Below are positions 33,662 through 43,319 of a stretch of 64,000 nt of DNA, piece after piece (the first letter of the stretch is position 1; the number at the start of each line of letters is the position of its first letter). The stretch covers positions 33,406-97,405 of the forward strand of contig MU831902.1 in the NCBI GenBank assembly GCA_029204225.1, read 5' to 3'. A program made the translations under genes and the position numbers. This stretch comes from Diphasiastrum complanatum. Lineage: Eukaryota > Streptophyta > Lycopodiopsida > Lycopodiales > Lycopodiaceae. Below the pieces are notes generated by a model. That model ran no database searches. It was not told where the DNA came from and saw nothing but the letters and a program-made list of their open reading frames with translations.

Positions 33662-34198
33662 ACCCTCCAAATAAAGCGAGGGATTTTTCCAAGCCATCTC
33701 CTCTGAATGAGATTCTTTCTTCTAGGCATTCTCCTCCCAATTCTCCTCCTAAGTCTCCTTCTCCTTCTCCCAGAACTCCATCTTTTACCTTCTCCTCCTA
33801 ATAAATCTCCTCCTCCTAAATCTCCTCCTCCTACCCCCATAAATATTAGTTCCCCTCCACCCGTTCTAGGAAATGATTTAGATGATTTTGTTAATGTAAA
33901 GGTAGAATCAATTTTGAATGAAAATTCTTTTTCTGGTTTATCTATATTACTTTCGTCACCCCCTGCACTTGCCTTTGTAAATACTCCTCAATATGTGCAG
34001 TATGACCAATTGTTAAACATACATCTTAAAGCTTTAGGTCCTCGATATAGTTTTAGGATGCCAAAGACCAATGTTGGTCTCTCTCTTTCTAGTTTAGATA
34101 CAGGTGAATTAGAAAGTAGGAATAAAATGCTAGGTGATAATGTAGGAGGTGGGGCCATTCAGTACTGGATGGAGTTTTTCAGACCCCATTGTTTATAG
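33640..34198 (+). CDS. Hypothetical proline/serine-rich ORF
   Basis: An open frame 33707-34198 (163 codons) has a Leu/Pro-rich N-terminus, then PPNKSPPPKSPPPTP and a non-repetitive C-terminal half (DLDDFVNVKVESILNENSF, SFRMPKTNVGLSL, GGGAIQYWMEFFRPHCL). In the adjacent frame from about 33640, KKRRSLDPPNKARD and SPPNSPPKSPSPSPRTPS read well up to about 33800. The original protein may have used that frame and been frameshifted near 33785. The KKRR could be a nuclear localisation signal. No family recognised, and no regulatory element evident. Confidence 0.35.
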
Positions 34199-34384
34199 AT
34201 GTAGCATTGTTTCCCCTTCAATTCATGGCTGCATTTGATTTCTCTTATTTCAAAAGTCTGCACGATGATAGGAAATGGAGATCATAGAAATGAAAGAGCC
34301 TCATATAAAAAATGGTTCATATATTTTCAAAAATGATGTATACAAAAAATTGTATTACATAATACAAAATTCCATGTTCATAAT

Positions 34385-35017
34385 CTATGGATCTTCAATT
34401 TCGATGGATGTTCCAATATCTTTGCATTTTATATGCTCTTCCTATCTTACTCTTACCTGCACAAGAGAAATTGTTTTAGTTAATATATTTTATGAAATTG
34501 ATTCACTTACAAATAGGAATATTTGTATATGGCATAACGTACCTTTACACCATTCAATCGAAATTGATAGTACTAAGGTAGATCGAATTGCAACATGTCT
34601 AGTTCTAATCGAATGTGATTGAGACACCAATCTTCCTCAACCTCAACCATTGCAAGAATGTTGTCATATCTTTTCACTATTATCTGAAGTTGCTCTTGAG
34701 GGTTTATACCAAAATCTTGATCAAGTGGCTTCCAAACATCTTTGCATTTAATCCATCTCCTATAATACAACAGCAAAGTGAGCATTTTTTTTTCGATGTG
34801 ATATCTAAATGTCATGGATGAGTAACATACTCTACACTCAACCATCATCCAACAACTCGGCGATTATTTCAGCACTCAAGTCTTTACAAATGAACATTGT
34901 TTTTGTTCTCCGAACATTGCATTTGGAAAAAAAATCAAAGTAAAAGGTAGATACCAACTTAATCTATTATTTTTTGATCCAGTGCTACATTTTAATATAC
35001 TCTGAATATAATATATA
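34385..35017 (-). pseudogene. Gene A copy 2, 3' part
   Basis: Matches gene A copy 1 in order: CRVCYSSMTFRYHIEKKML, YRRWIKCKDVWKPLDQDF, VEVEEDWCLNHIRLELDM, then a GGTACGT donor (34537-34543, minus) and a short last exon after a GTGCAG acceptor near 34463. The last exon ends IKCKDIGTSIEIEDP at a TAG (34385-34387) that aligns with the copy 1 stop. It has at least one internal stop. The gene is split at 35013-35017 by the LTR element and continues at 40727. Confidence 0.65.
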
Positions 35018-35882
35018 TGTTAAAATTGGCAAAAGCTAACTTGGTTAAATCTTGTAAATACCATAATGACTTGTACCTATCATCATTAGACATGTGTGGA
35101 GCCTGTTCCCACGTGTGAAATCTATGCCTAAGTCATTTAGATAGATCATAAATGTTGTACATATCATTTAAATTGGAAACTAGTGGCTAAATTGGCCAAA
35201 AACTAGTTTAGTAGTATTATGACACTTGGCACCATTCTAGTGGTAGAAAATGCTATATCACATGGGTAGGAGTGGTCTCCCACGTGTGAAATATCATATA
35301 GAAAGTTCAGATCCATTGTATATAGATTTCATACATGTCAAAAGTCAAATCTCCTAGATTGTAGGACCTATCTCCTAATTTGTAGGAATCTAGAAGGTCA
35401 ACACTAGCCACCAATGATGATGTGGCAAATTAATGGAATCTTAGCCAAAGTGGATATGGATAAGCACTATGACCTGTCTCACACGTGCTGGAAGTGTCTT
35501 AGAGAGAGAGTATGATGATTTTTGTATTTAATCCATGATGGATCCACTTTAAGAAATCAATGAGGCAAGATCTTGGTTTTGGAGGCATATCTTGAGTATT
35601 CTCATATTTGTGTTGTGATTTTATGGTTCTATTGCTTTCTAACACTTGTGTACTTCACTCTCTGCTGTAATTCCGTACAGGTACTGTTCTTCACACGTGT
35701 GAAGGCAGTAGGTCTCAAGTTTAATCATTTGCTTGTTGTTCTTGCTAGATTTTTGATGGGAAATTGATCTAATTCTAGATCTAATCATTGGTTGATTAGT
35801 AGACCATGTAATCTAGCTTCCAACACCTCTTGAGGATCTGATCTAGATCCATTCTTGGTCTTTATTTCTCTGAAATTTCACA
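35018..35882 (+). repeat. 5' LTR of the non-autonomous element
   Basis: TGTTAAAATTGG...TTTCACA, 865 bp, followed by the primer site. Contains CACACGTGTG at 35692-35701 and two CCCACGTGTGAAAT words. A 64-codon open frame inside (35573) is identical in both LTRs and lacks motifs, so it is not counted as a gene. Confidence 0.95.
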
Positions 35883-35894
35883 TGGTATCAGAGC
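35883..35894 (+). promoter_or_regulatory. Primer-binding site
   Basis: TGGTATCAGAGC directly after the LTR; initiator tRNA-Met type. Confidence 0.95.
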
Positions 35895-36990
35895 CAAGTA
35901 CAAGAGATTAAAGCATTGATCTAAACAACACCCAGATTGGCAAGTTTTTTGAGAAAACTCACTAATCTTGAGTGGGCGAGTTTGAAGAGTTAGTTAGCCT
36001 TGATATTTGTGCATCAAACTTGGTTGTGGGATGCAGGGTTACTCTTCACACGTGTGAGGACGTACAGTACCAGTTTTGGAGCTATATTTTTCAGTTTGAT
36101 GCTATATCTTACTCATACACCCAAACTAGCAGGTTTTTTGGAAACTAGCTAATCTTGAGGTAGCGAGTTTGAATAGATAGATAGAATCATTATATTTGTA
36201 CCAAATATTTTTGTGGGCTTCATGTGTACTTACCACACGTGTGAGGCCGTACATAACCTGTTATGAGCAATAAAATTCAGTTTTGGTGCATTTAATGCCT
36301 CATACACCCAAAACTAGTCAATCTAGTGCATTTTTCAAGCTTTGTAATGCATTGTTTCTATTCCTTTGATTTGTTCTTGGTATAGATCAATCATATAGAT
36401 GATTTGAATCTTTATTACAGTACATTAAAGCTGATCTTCATATGCTTTGGGTGTGCATTAAAGTTGAGAGTGAAAGATTGCCAAAAACCATAGATTAAGG
36501 AGTGATTTGCAAGGGAAGAGATTGAAATCCATTGTATCTTCACTCTAGATGTGTTCAAGAGTGAAAGGGTTGAGACTAGAAGCATCTAAGTGCTAGAAGT
36601 CAGCCTTGGATAAGTCCTCCAAGTGAAATCTTAAGTGAATTTCTAGAGCACAAACACTCATAAAGGCAAAATCTACCAATACAAGTGATAAGCATTGTTG
36701 GAGAGTTCTAGAAGTGATTTTTGAGATCTAAGTCACATTGTTCCACTCCTACTCAAAGAGTTGAGTTTTGTTTGGCTTGAAAGAGAGTCATAGAGGTGTG
36801 TAAGTCACATGTGTAGTGTTTGATCCAAAAATCCTAAGAGTTCCTTCCTTTGTAGAGGGCAAGTTCTAGTAACTCATTTCTTGACTTTGGTGGAAAAATT
36901 GTCTCCTTCATTGTGATCAAATCTTGCTAAGTGGCATTAGCTCTTTGTAAGCACATATCTTAGTGAGAGAGAAGTATCACATTTTTGAAT

Positions 36991-37711
36991 TTCATTCCAA
37001 CTCTAAAGAGGTAGAGTCATTGGTACTTGGTGGAGTCCAATAGGGGTGAATGAATTCAATTTTTGAGCACAATTTGACATTGTATGTATGAAACTCAAAT
37101 AAGTTCTAATTCAACTTTCTTTGTGAGAGGGTGAGGGTCAAGTTGTGATCCCATTGGGAGTATAGAACAAGGAGGAGTCCATATTTGAGTGTTCATACAT
37201 GGTTGGGATCTTTGTGAATCTCTAGATGTCTAATTTTTAAGCTTGGTGAAAAATTATTGACATAGATTGTTATCAAACCATTTCATGTCCATTCCAAATC
37301 TCAAGAGTGAGATTATTTGGGTCAAGAGGATTCCAAAAGGCGTGATTGGATCTGATCTTTGTGTGTTTGAATCAAGTATACATGTCAAGTTTATGTGATC
37401 TAGTGTAGATCATTTTTTTTTTTTGTGAAAGTTAGTGGTTTAATTTGTTGTCGAATCAAATCAAATTCAATCAAAATCTTAAGAGTGAGATTATTTGGGT
37501 CAAGAGTGAGTCCAAAAGAAGTGATTGAGTTTGATTTTCAAGTATTTGAAACAAAACCCATCCTTTGTTCAAGAATATCAAAAGTTGAGTGAACTAGTCA
37601 AGAGAAAAGAAAAATCTAGGAGTCAAATCTTTTCAAATCCATTCCAACTCTCAAAAGAAAGAGTCATTGGTGTTTGTTGAGTCCAATAGGGGTGTTTGAA
37701 TCTGATTTTTG
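36991..37711 (+). repeat. Four ~75-80 bp degenerate repeats in the leader
   Basis: A unit with TCCATTCCAACTCTCAAGAG, then GAGTCATTGG, GAGTCCAATAGGGGTG and TTTGATTTTTG recurs at about 36991-37064, 37288-37360, 37460-37539 and 37637-37710. The last three are spaced about 172-177 bp. It could be a packaging or dimerisation region (inference only). CACACGTGTG also occurs upstream in the leader at 36047 and 36234. Confidence 0.65.
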
Positions 37712-37905
37712 TGATTTGATAGAGTGCTTTGGTCTTAGTGATCAAAGCAAAAATTAGTTTCCAATTGACTAGGTTGAAAAGAGATATGATTCAAAATTTG
37801 TCTTGTGTAGATCCTTCTAGATTGTTGAATGTGTTCAAATCTAGTTTCTTGAGAGTCACAAATTACATTTTGAAAAGTCATATCACAAAGTTTTACTTCC
37901 TCATC

Positions 37906-39744
37906 ATGGCATCAATAGGTGGCAACCTATTGGAGGCAAGTAAGGATCCTAAATGCAACCTTTGTGGCAAGAGAGATCATTTTGTCTCAAGATGCTACAA
38001 AATGAAGACCAATCCATCCAAGGAGAACCAAAGCAAGGGGGCCGAGGTGAAGGATGGAGATTCAAGTGCAAAATGCAAAGGCAAGAAGGACAAATCTAAG
38101 GAAATGTGTTTCCTTTGTGGAAAGATGCATGAGGCTTGGAGTCTCACAAGGACTTACAAGAGTTGTCTTCAAAAATCCATCACCACACATTTCAAACCTC
38201 TAGAAGTTTTTCATTTGGAAGTGCATTGTTTGGTTCAAGATGCAAAGAAAGATGTTTCTTTCATGAATGTCACTTGGATTTATTTCATGTTCTTGGAAAG
38301 CATTTTGTTTGGAACTTTGGATAAGTTCAAAGTTATTGTTATGATCCAAGAGAAACCAAGCAAAATTAAGGAGGAGCAATCACAAAATGAAAATAGTTCC
38401 ATTTATGCTCTCATGACATCTTTTGAAGAACTATTTTGCTTTGAAGAGATTTTTGTATCTCAAATGTGGATTAAGGCAATACTAGTTGAGTGTGATGCCT
38501 TAATAGATAGCAAAGCATGTTTTCCTTGTAAACTTACATTGAGTATAAAGACAAGGAAATGGAAATGTCTTCATGATGTATTTTCTTTTGGTTTCAATAA
38601 GATCATGAATGATGTGTTCATTCATAATGTTGAAAGTTGTAAATTTTCAATTTTAAAGGCAAGTTGTAAACTTCTTATGAGAATAAGTGAAGCATCCAAA
38701 GTGGACACTTATATCCATAAGCAAGTAGTTAGCCTTATTGAGATGGAAATAGTTCTTGATTTCAATATTAGAAAAATCATGTCAAGTTGTGGTGATTTTT
38801 GGACTTATGGTTCTAGCATAAGTAATATTGTTGATAATAGAAAGTGCACAATGTATGGTCATGTTTATTGTGATCATTATGAGACATGGAGGTCTCGGAT
38901 TTTCATCAAGGAGGAGCACCAAGAAGTTGATCTTAAGGAGTCATCTCAAGGTTCAAGTGTGCCAAGGATTGAGGAGGAGAGTCCTTCTCAAGTTATGATT
39001 CCAAGAAGAATATCAAGAGACATGGTTGAGCTCATATGGCTCACATTTCAAGGGAAAGAGGAGCACATTTCAAGTGGTATAGATCTTATGCTTTCTTCTC
39101 ATATGTCATTTGGTGAATCAATTTGCTTTGGTGAGACTTTTGCAACTCAAAGTTGGAGTAAAGCAATACTAGTTGAGTATGGTGTCTCTCTTGAGAACAT
39201 AGTTGATGTTATTAATGATTTCAAATTGATTTTAGATCAATTAGAAAGCAAATGGTTATTTCATCAAATGTATGCTCTTGAATCTTGCAAGAGCAAGAGT
39301 GATTTGCTCATTCATAGTATGAAAATTTGTCTTTTTTCATGTATTGAGGCAAATTGTAAACTCTTTATGAGAGTAAGTGAATCATCCTCTAAGGACACTT
39401 ATCTCCATAATAAAGTATTTAGCCTCATTAGATCTGAGATAAGAATGGAAATCAAGCATGAAGATATGATGCGAACTCTTGGTTATTATAGCATGCATAG
39501 TCTTGCCAATGTTGATGAGCCAAATTCTCGAGATCTTGGTAACATGATGTTGGATCTTTGTGATCCTTATGAGTCAAGAAGGACTCTTTATTTTCTCATG
39601 GAATTTCAGCTATTTTTGAGCTTTTGGATCAACCATATGTTTCAAGGATGGAACAAATCAATGGAAAAAGTGATCAAGTGGTGCAAAGCTCTCAAGTTCA
39701 TCAAAGAAGTCAACATCAAGGAGGCACTATCATGGATATGGTGA
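37906..39744 (+). CDS. Novel ORF of the non-autonomous LTR element: Gag start plus zinc knuckle plus duplicated domain
   Basis: Start chosen at ATG 37906 (MASIGGNLLEASKDPKCNLC), which matches the Gag start of the complete copia element; the frame is open from 37729 but without ATG. It gives 612 residues. The Gag core is missing: eleven residues after the start comes a zinc knuckle CNLCGKRDHFVSRC, followed by a degenerate second one (CFLCGKMHEAW). Two diverged ~180-residue units follow: unit 1 from YALMTSFEELFCFEEIFVSQ (38404), unit 2 from LMLSSHMSFGESICFGETFA (39085). Each has (W)xKAILVE, an NCKL(L/F)MR(I/V)SE-type core, DTY(I/L)H and CDxYE. The start of each unit resembles the segment before RVT_2 in copia Pol (FAFLTSFDEPTCVGEAIQKK). 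No protease, integrase or RT catalytic motif is present. Likely derived from Gag-Pol by deletion and duplication. A nucleic-acid binding or packaging role is inference. Confidence 0.75.
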   Translation: MASIGGNLLEASKDPKCNLCGKRDHFVSRCYKMKTNPSKENQSKGAEVKDGDSSAKCKGKKDKSKEMCFLCGKMHEAWSLTRTYKSCLQKSITTHFKPLEVFHLEVHCLVQDAKKDVSFMNVTWIYFMFLESILFGTLDKFKVIVMIQEKPSKIKEEQSQNENSSIYALMTSFEELFCFEEIFVSQMWIKAILVECDALIDSKACFPCKLTLSIKTRKWKCLHDVFSFGFNKIMNDVFIHNVESCKFSILKASCKLLMRISEASKVDTYIHKQVVSLIEMEIVLDFNIRKIMSSCGDFWTYGSSISNIVDNRKCTMYGHVYCDHYETWRSRIFIKEEHQEVDLKESSQGSSVPRIEEESPSQVMIPRRISRDMVELIWLTFQGKEEHISSGIDLMLSSHMSFGESICFGETFATQSWSKAILVEYGVSLENIVDVINDFKLILDQLESKWLFHQMYALESCKSKSDLLIHSMKICLFSCIEANCKLFMRVSESSSKDTYLHNKVFSLIRSEIRMEIKHEDMMRTLGYYSMHSLANVDEPNSRDLGNMMLDLCDPYESRRTLYFLMEFQLFLSFWINHMFQGWNKSMEKVIKWCKALKFIKEVNIKEALSWIW

Positions 39745-39850
39745 TCTTGGATCTTCATCAAACTCATTGGCTGATCTTCACACCTATGAACCTGCAATGA
39801 TCAGCCTTAAGTGTTGTAAATAGATGTACCATAGATGTATCAAGTTAGTT

Positions 39851-39861
39851 TTGAGGAGGAG
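39851..39861 (+). promoter_or_regulatory. Polypurine tract
   Basis: TTGAGGAGGAG immediately before the 3' LTR. Confidence 0.85.
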
Positions 39862-40726
39862 TGTTAAAATTGGCAAAAGCTAACTTGGTTAAATCTTGTA
39901 AATACCATAATGACTTGTACCTATCATCATTAGACATGTGTGGAGCCTGTTCCCACGTGTGAAATCTATGCCTAAGTCATTTAGATAGATCATAAATGTT
40001 GTACATATCATTTAAATTGGAAACTAGTGGCTAAATTGGCCAAAAACTAGTTTAGTAGTATTATGACACTTGGCACCATTCTAGTGGTAGAAAATGCTAT
40101 ATCACATGGGTAGGAGTGGTCTCCCACGTGTGAAATATCATATAGAAAGTTCAGATCCATTGTATATAGATTTCATACATGTCAAAAGTCAAATCTCCTA
40201 GATTGTAGGACCTATCTCCTAATTTGTAGGAATCTAGAAGGTCAACACTAGCCACCAATGATGATGTGGCAAATTAATGGAATCTTAGCCAAAGTGGATA
40301 TGGATAAGCACTATGACCTGTCTCACACGTGCTGGAAGTGTCTTAGAGAGAGAGTATGATGATTTTTGTATTTAATCCATGATGGATCCACTTTAAGAAA
40401 TCAATGAGGCAAGATCTTGGTTTTGGAGGCATATCTTGAGTATTCTCATATTTGTGTTGTGATTTTATGGTTCTATTGCTTTCTAACACTTGTGTACTTC
40501 ACTCTCTGCTGTAATTCCGTACAGGTACTGTTCTTCACACGTGTGAAGGCAGTAGGTCTCAAGTTTAATCATTTGCTTGTTGTTCTTGCTAGATTTTTGA
40601 TGGGAAATTGATCTAATTCTAGATCTAATCATTGGTTGATTAGTAGACCATGTAATCTAGCTTCCAACACCTCTTGAGGATCTGATCTAGATCCATTCTT
40701 GGTCTTTATTTCTCTGAAATTTCACA
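39862..40726 (+). repeat. 3' LTR of the non-autonomous element
   Basis: 865 bp, apparently identical to 35018-35882; ends TTTCACA before the ATATA duplication. Confidence 0.95.
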
Positions 40727-41401
40727 ATATAGCCGATCGAAAACTTTCTGAAATTGCTGCATCAGGAGAAATCCATTCCACTCAAAAAATCTGGTAGAGG
40801 ATATGGCTCTAATCTACCAACTAAATCATTTTTATCAGGAAAATAGGTGTGATCATTAAAAAAAAATCTCCTGACTCTAAAAGTGATTTTGGTGAATGAC
40901 CTTTATATTGTAAAATACTGATATCCGAATGTATGACATCGATTATTTCTGCAATCGATTGAACTGTTTGCCATGCAACGAAATTTGATGGATACAAATC
41001 TGCAAAACCAACAAAACCATCTCAAGAAAAATATAATTTAAAGAAAATGCTAACTCTAAAAAAATTAAATCTGAAAACTTACAATTGCATTTTCTTCTAG
41101 CATTTGGATTCAAATCATGAATGTTGAGCTCATTGTGAAGATAAGCATGCTGAACTAAAACTTTTGTGATAGATTGACCCGCGGGTAATACTTTAAAATC
41201 CATTATCCTGCCTTTCCAAGAGCTTCTATATATGTTATCCGATCCTTTTCTTTTTCGGAATGACCCTTTTGCAAAGGGATGCATCAAGATCCATTGATAT
41301 TTTCGATATATTCTTGGTATCCGTTTATCTTCTGCATTTTTTTCATTGCAAATATTGATTGCATCAATGATTCTTCTTGGTCTCCGATTATGTGTAGCCA
41401 T
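40727..41401 (-). pseudogene. Gene A copy 2, 5' part
   Basis: Exon 1 starts at ATG 41401 (MATHNRRPRRIIDAINICNE) and runs through FRKRKGSDNIYRSSWKGRIM, SITKVLVQHAYLHNELNIHD and NARRKCNC to a GTAAGT donor near 41083. This matches copy 1 over its last ~75 residues and is longer at the N-terminus, so copy 2 may preserve the true start. Exon 2 begins after TTTGCAG near 41000 (DLYPSNFVAWQTVQSIAEII) and shifts frame near 40860. The sequence continues across the LTR element into 35012. Confidence 0.65.
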
Positions 41402-41712
41402 TAGTCAAAAATACGAGTATGCAAGCTGAGAACGGAGAGAATGTAGAGATTGCGAGGTAGACCTAAGAATGGCAATCCAAAATAAGAGATAGAATGAAGA
41501 AAATGAGAGGTATACCTATGAATGACAAGAAGTTCTGCCCGGCGGGATATTTGAAAATCACGGAAATTTGGCCGGGAAAGTTAAATACATTTTTTGTCCG
41601 TCAACCACTGTTACAGTTCGTCACAGATGGACACCATTCATTGGGACACATAAGCGTGCGAAGTCAAAAACAGCATCTTGACAAAGGGCCCATTTTGAGT
41701 TCTAATATCCCC

Positions 41713-42597
41713 TAATGGGTTTTATGGATTACCGAACGATATTGTTAGTAATCGTGATTCCAAGTTCACTGGCAAGTTCTGGCAGGCGGTCTTTGAAAGA
41801 CTGGAAACTACCTTAAGTCTGTCGTCTACGGATCACCCAAAAACCGATGGTCAGACCGAACGTGTCAACCAGTCGATGGAAGACATGCTTCGCGCATATG
41901 TTTCCAGGCGACAATCAGACTGGGAAAAGTATCTCCCAATGGTTGAGTTCGCATACAACAGTATGAAGCATTCTGCCACTGGTTTTAGTCCGGCTTTCAG
42001 CCTCGTTCCCCTATCTCCGTTGGACTCAAAGGTCTCAAGGTTCAAGCTGCAGCAGATTTCTTGCATGATATGCAGAAAATGTTGCAGGTGGCTAGAGAAA
42101 GCATTAAATCGGCTCAGGATCGAGCCCAATTTTATGCTAACCGAAGCCGCGCTCCTCGAGAGTTTGAGATCGGTGATTGGGTGTATCTTAGAATCCCTAA
42201 GGACTCTAAGACACTTCGAACGGGGAAATGTCCGAAGTTATCTCCACGTTTTAGCGGTCCTTTCAAAGTTCTTAACAAGATTGGTAAGGCTAATTATAGA
42301 CTAGAACCCCATGTTGGAACTAAGGTTCATCATGTATTCCATGTTAGTCGTTTAAAGGAACGACTTGGTGGGAAAGATGACCTAATTCCCCCAGACGATC
42401 TAGTGCTATTGGAGGATTTGACTACTTTTGTACCCCATGAAAGGATCATGGATACTCGATGACATCAGCTGAGAAATCGTTTGATTTTTGAACATCTGAT
42501 TCGTTGGAAAGGCATGTCAGATGATGAGGACACCTAGGAGAAGGAGGATGATTTAAGACTTTAGATTCCCTGGTTTCTTCCCATAGAAGAAAGTTTT
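41713..42597 (+). pseudogene. Ty3/gypsy chromovirus integrase C-terminus with chromodomain
   Basis: GFYGLPNDIVSNRDSKFTGK carries the second catalytic Asp, and HPKTDGQTERVNQ carries the catalytic Glu of gypsy integrase. EFAYNSMKHSATGFSPAF follows, then a frameshift near 42040. The GPY/F region reads RFSGPFKVLNKIGKANYRLE and HHVFHVSRLKE. A chromodomain-like end (LIFEHLIRWKGMSDDEDT and EKEDDLRL) has stops at 42460-42462, near 42536 and near 42562. In chromoviruses this domain directs integration to heterochromatin. RT, RNase H and the first integrase Asp are missing. A purine tract and LTR start follow in the right place, so this is the 3' end of an element. Confidence 0.9.
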
Positions 42598-42608
42598 TAT
42601 GGGGGGAA
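42596..42608 (+). promoter_or_regulatory. Polypurine tract of the gypsy relic
   Basis: TTATGGGGGGAA-type purine run directly before TGTTATGTACC, the presumed 3' LTR start at 42609. Confidence 0.75.
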
Positions 42609-43300
42609 TGTTATGTACCATAACAGTACACCCTTCAGTGACGGCCTCGCAAGGGGCATGATGCAGGACTGGAGTTATCAACATGTCTAGGTGCCACGCG
42701 TCAGCATCCTAGGTGGTCACGTGTCGCCGGCAGGACCGTGCTTGAAAGGACCCACTATGCTATGACTATATAGTGGTGGGGTTTCCCTCTTTCCATTCAC
42801 TCAGTCTACCCGGGAGTTGGTGGATGGAGAGCACGTGCATTAGCCAGGATGTATCTCCAGGCCAAGAGATGTGTGCTAGGGAGAGTCGAGTGCGATGGCT
42901 GGTGGTATGGGACGCCAGTTATCGTAGGAGGCTTGACCGGGCATGATTGTGTCGATTGCTCCAGGGCATGGGGGTGGGTCAGTTGTGACCCTACGGTTGG
43001 GCAGTTATGGTGCGTTGTCACTGGTATGGGGTGTGCGGAACCTTCAAGGCAGTCGATGATCCTAGGGAGTTGTAACACTGGCCTTGCCTGATTACAAGCA
43101 GGTTTGCTAGATATTGAGTTCAGAACCTCGGACGATAAATAGCACGTTGCCTCCTTGTATCATTTGCATGCGGATTTCTCACGTCAAAAGGGCAAACATG
43201 TTCCTGAATTAAGAAATTTGTGTCTTAAGCTGACTGCCGCGCGTTTGCAAATGCTCTGCTTCTTCTAAACAATTCTTTCCCGAATCAAGGAAATATAAAG
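42609..43300 (+). repeat. Probable gypsy 3' LTR, end not defined
   Basis: Begins TGTTATGTACCATAACAG (itself a short inverted repeat, GTTATG/CATAAC). A TATA-like CTATATAGTGG lies near 42768-42778. No second copy is in the window, so the right border is a guess. No coding region seen. Confidence 0.5.
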
Positions 43301-43319
43301 TTTAGCCAGTCTAGCCTGG

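Larger units (their letters stand above)
35018..40726 (+). mobile_element. Non-autonomous LTR retrotransposon inserted in gene A copy 2
   Basis: Target duplication ATATA at 35013-35017 and 40727-40731. LTRs of 865 bp each (35018-35882, 39862-40726) appear identical by eye, so it is very recent. It has a primer site at 35883, a ~2 kb leader and a polypurine tract TTGAGGAGGAG (39851-39861). Its only long ORF (37906-39744) lacks protease, integrase, active RT and RNase H. It needs proteins in trans, possibly from a copia element like 23904-30336, with which it shares a Gag start motif, the TGT(G/T)AAAATTG LTR start and the CACACGTGTG palindrome. It lies antisense to gene A. Confidence 0.93.

Noticed and set aside
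35573-35767. 64-codon ORF duplicated exactly at 40417-40611
   Set aside because: It lies in the LTR, has no motifs, and its conservation is explained by the LTRs being identical.
42806-43091. Overlapping ORFs of 90 and 80 codons on opposite strands
   Set aside because: No motifs and mutually antisense; they lie in the probable gypsy LTR.
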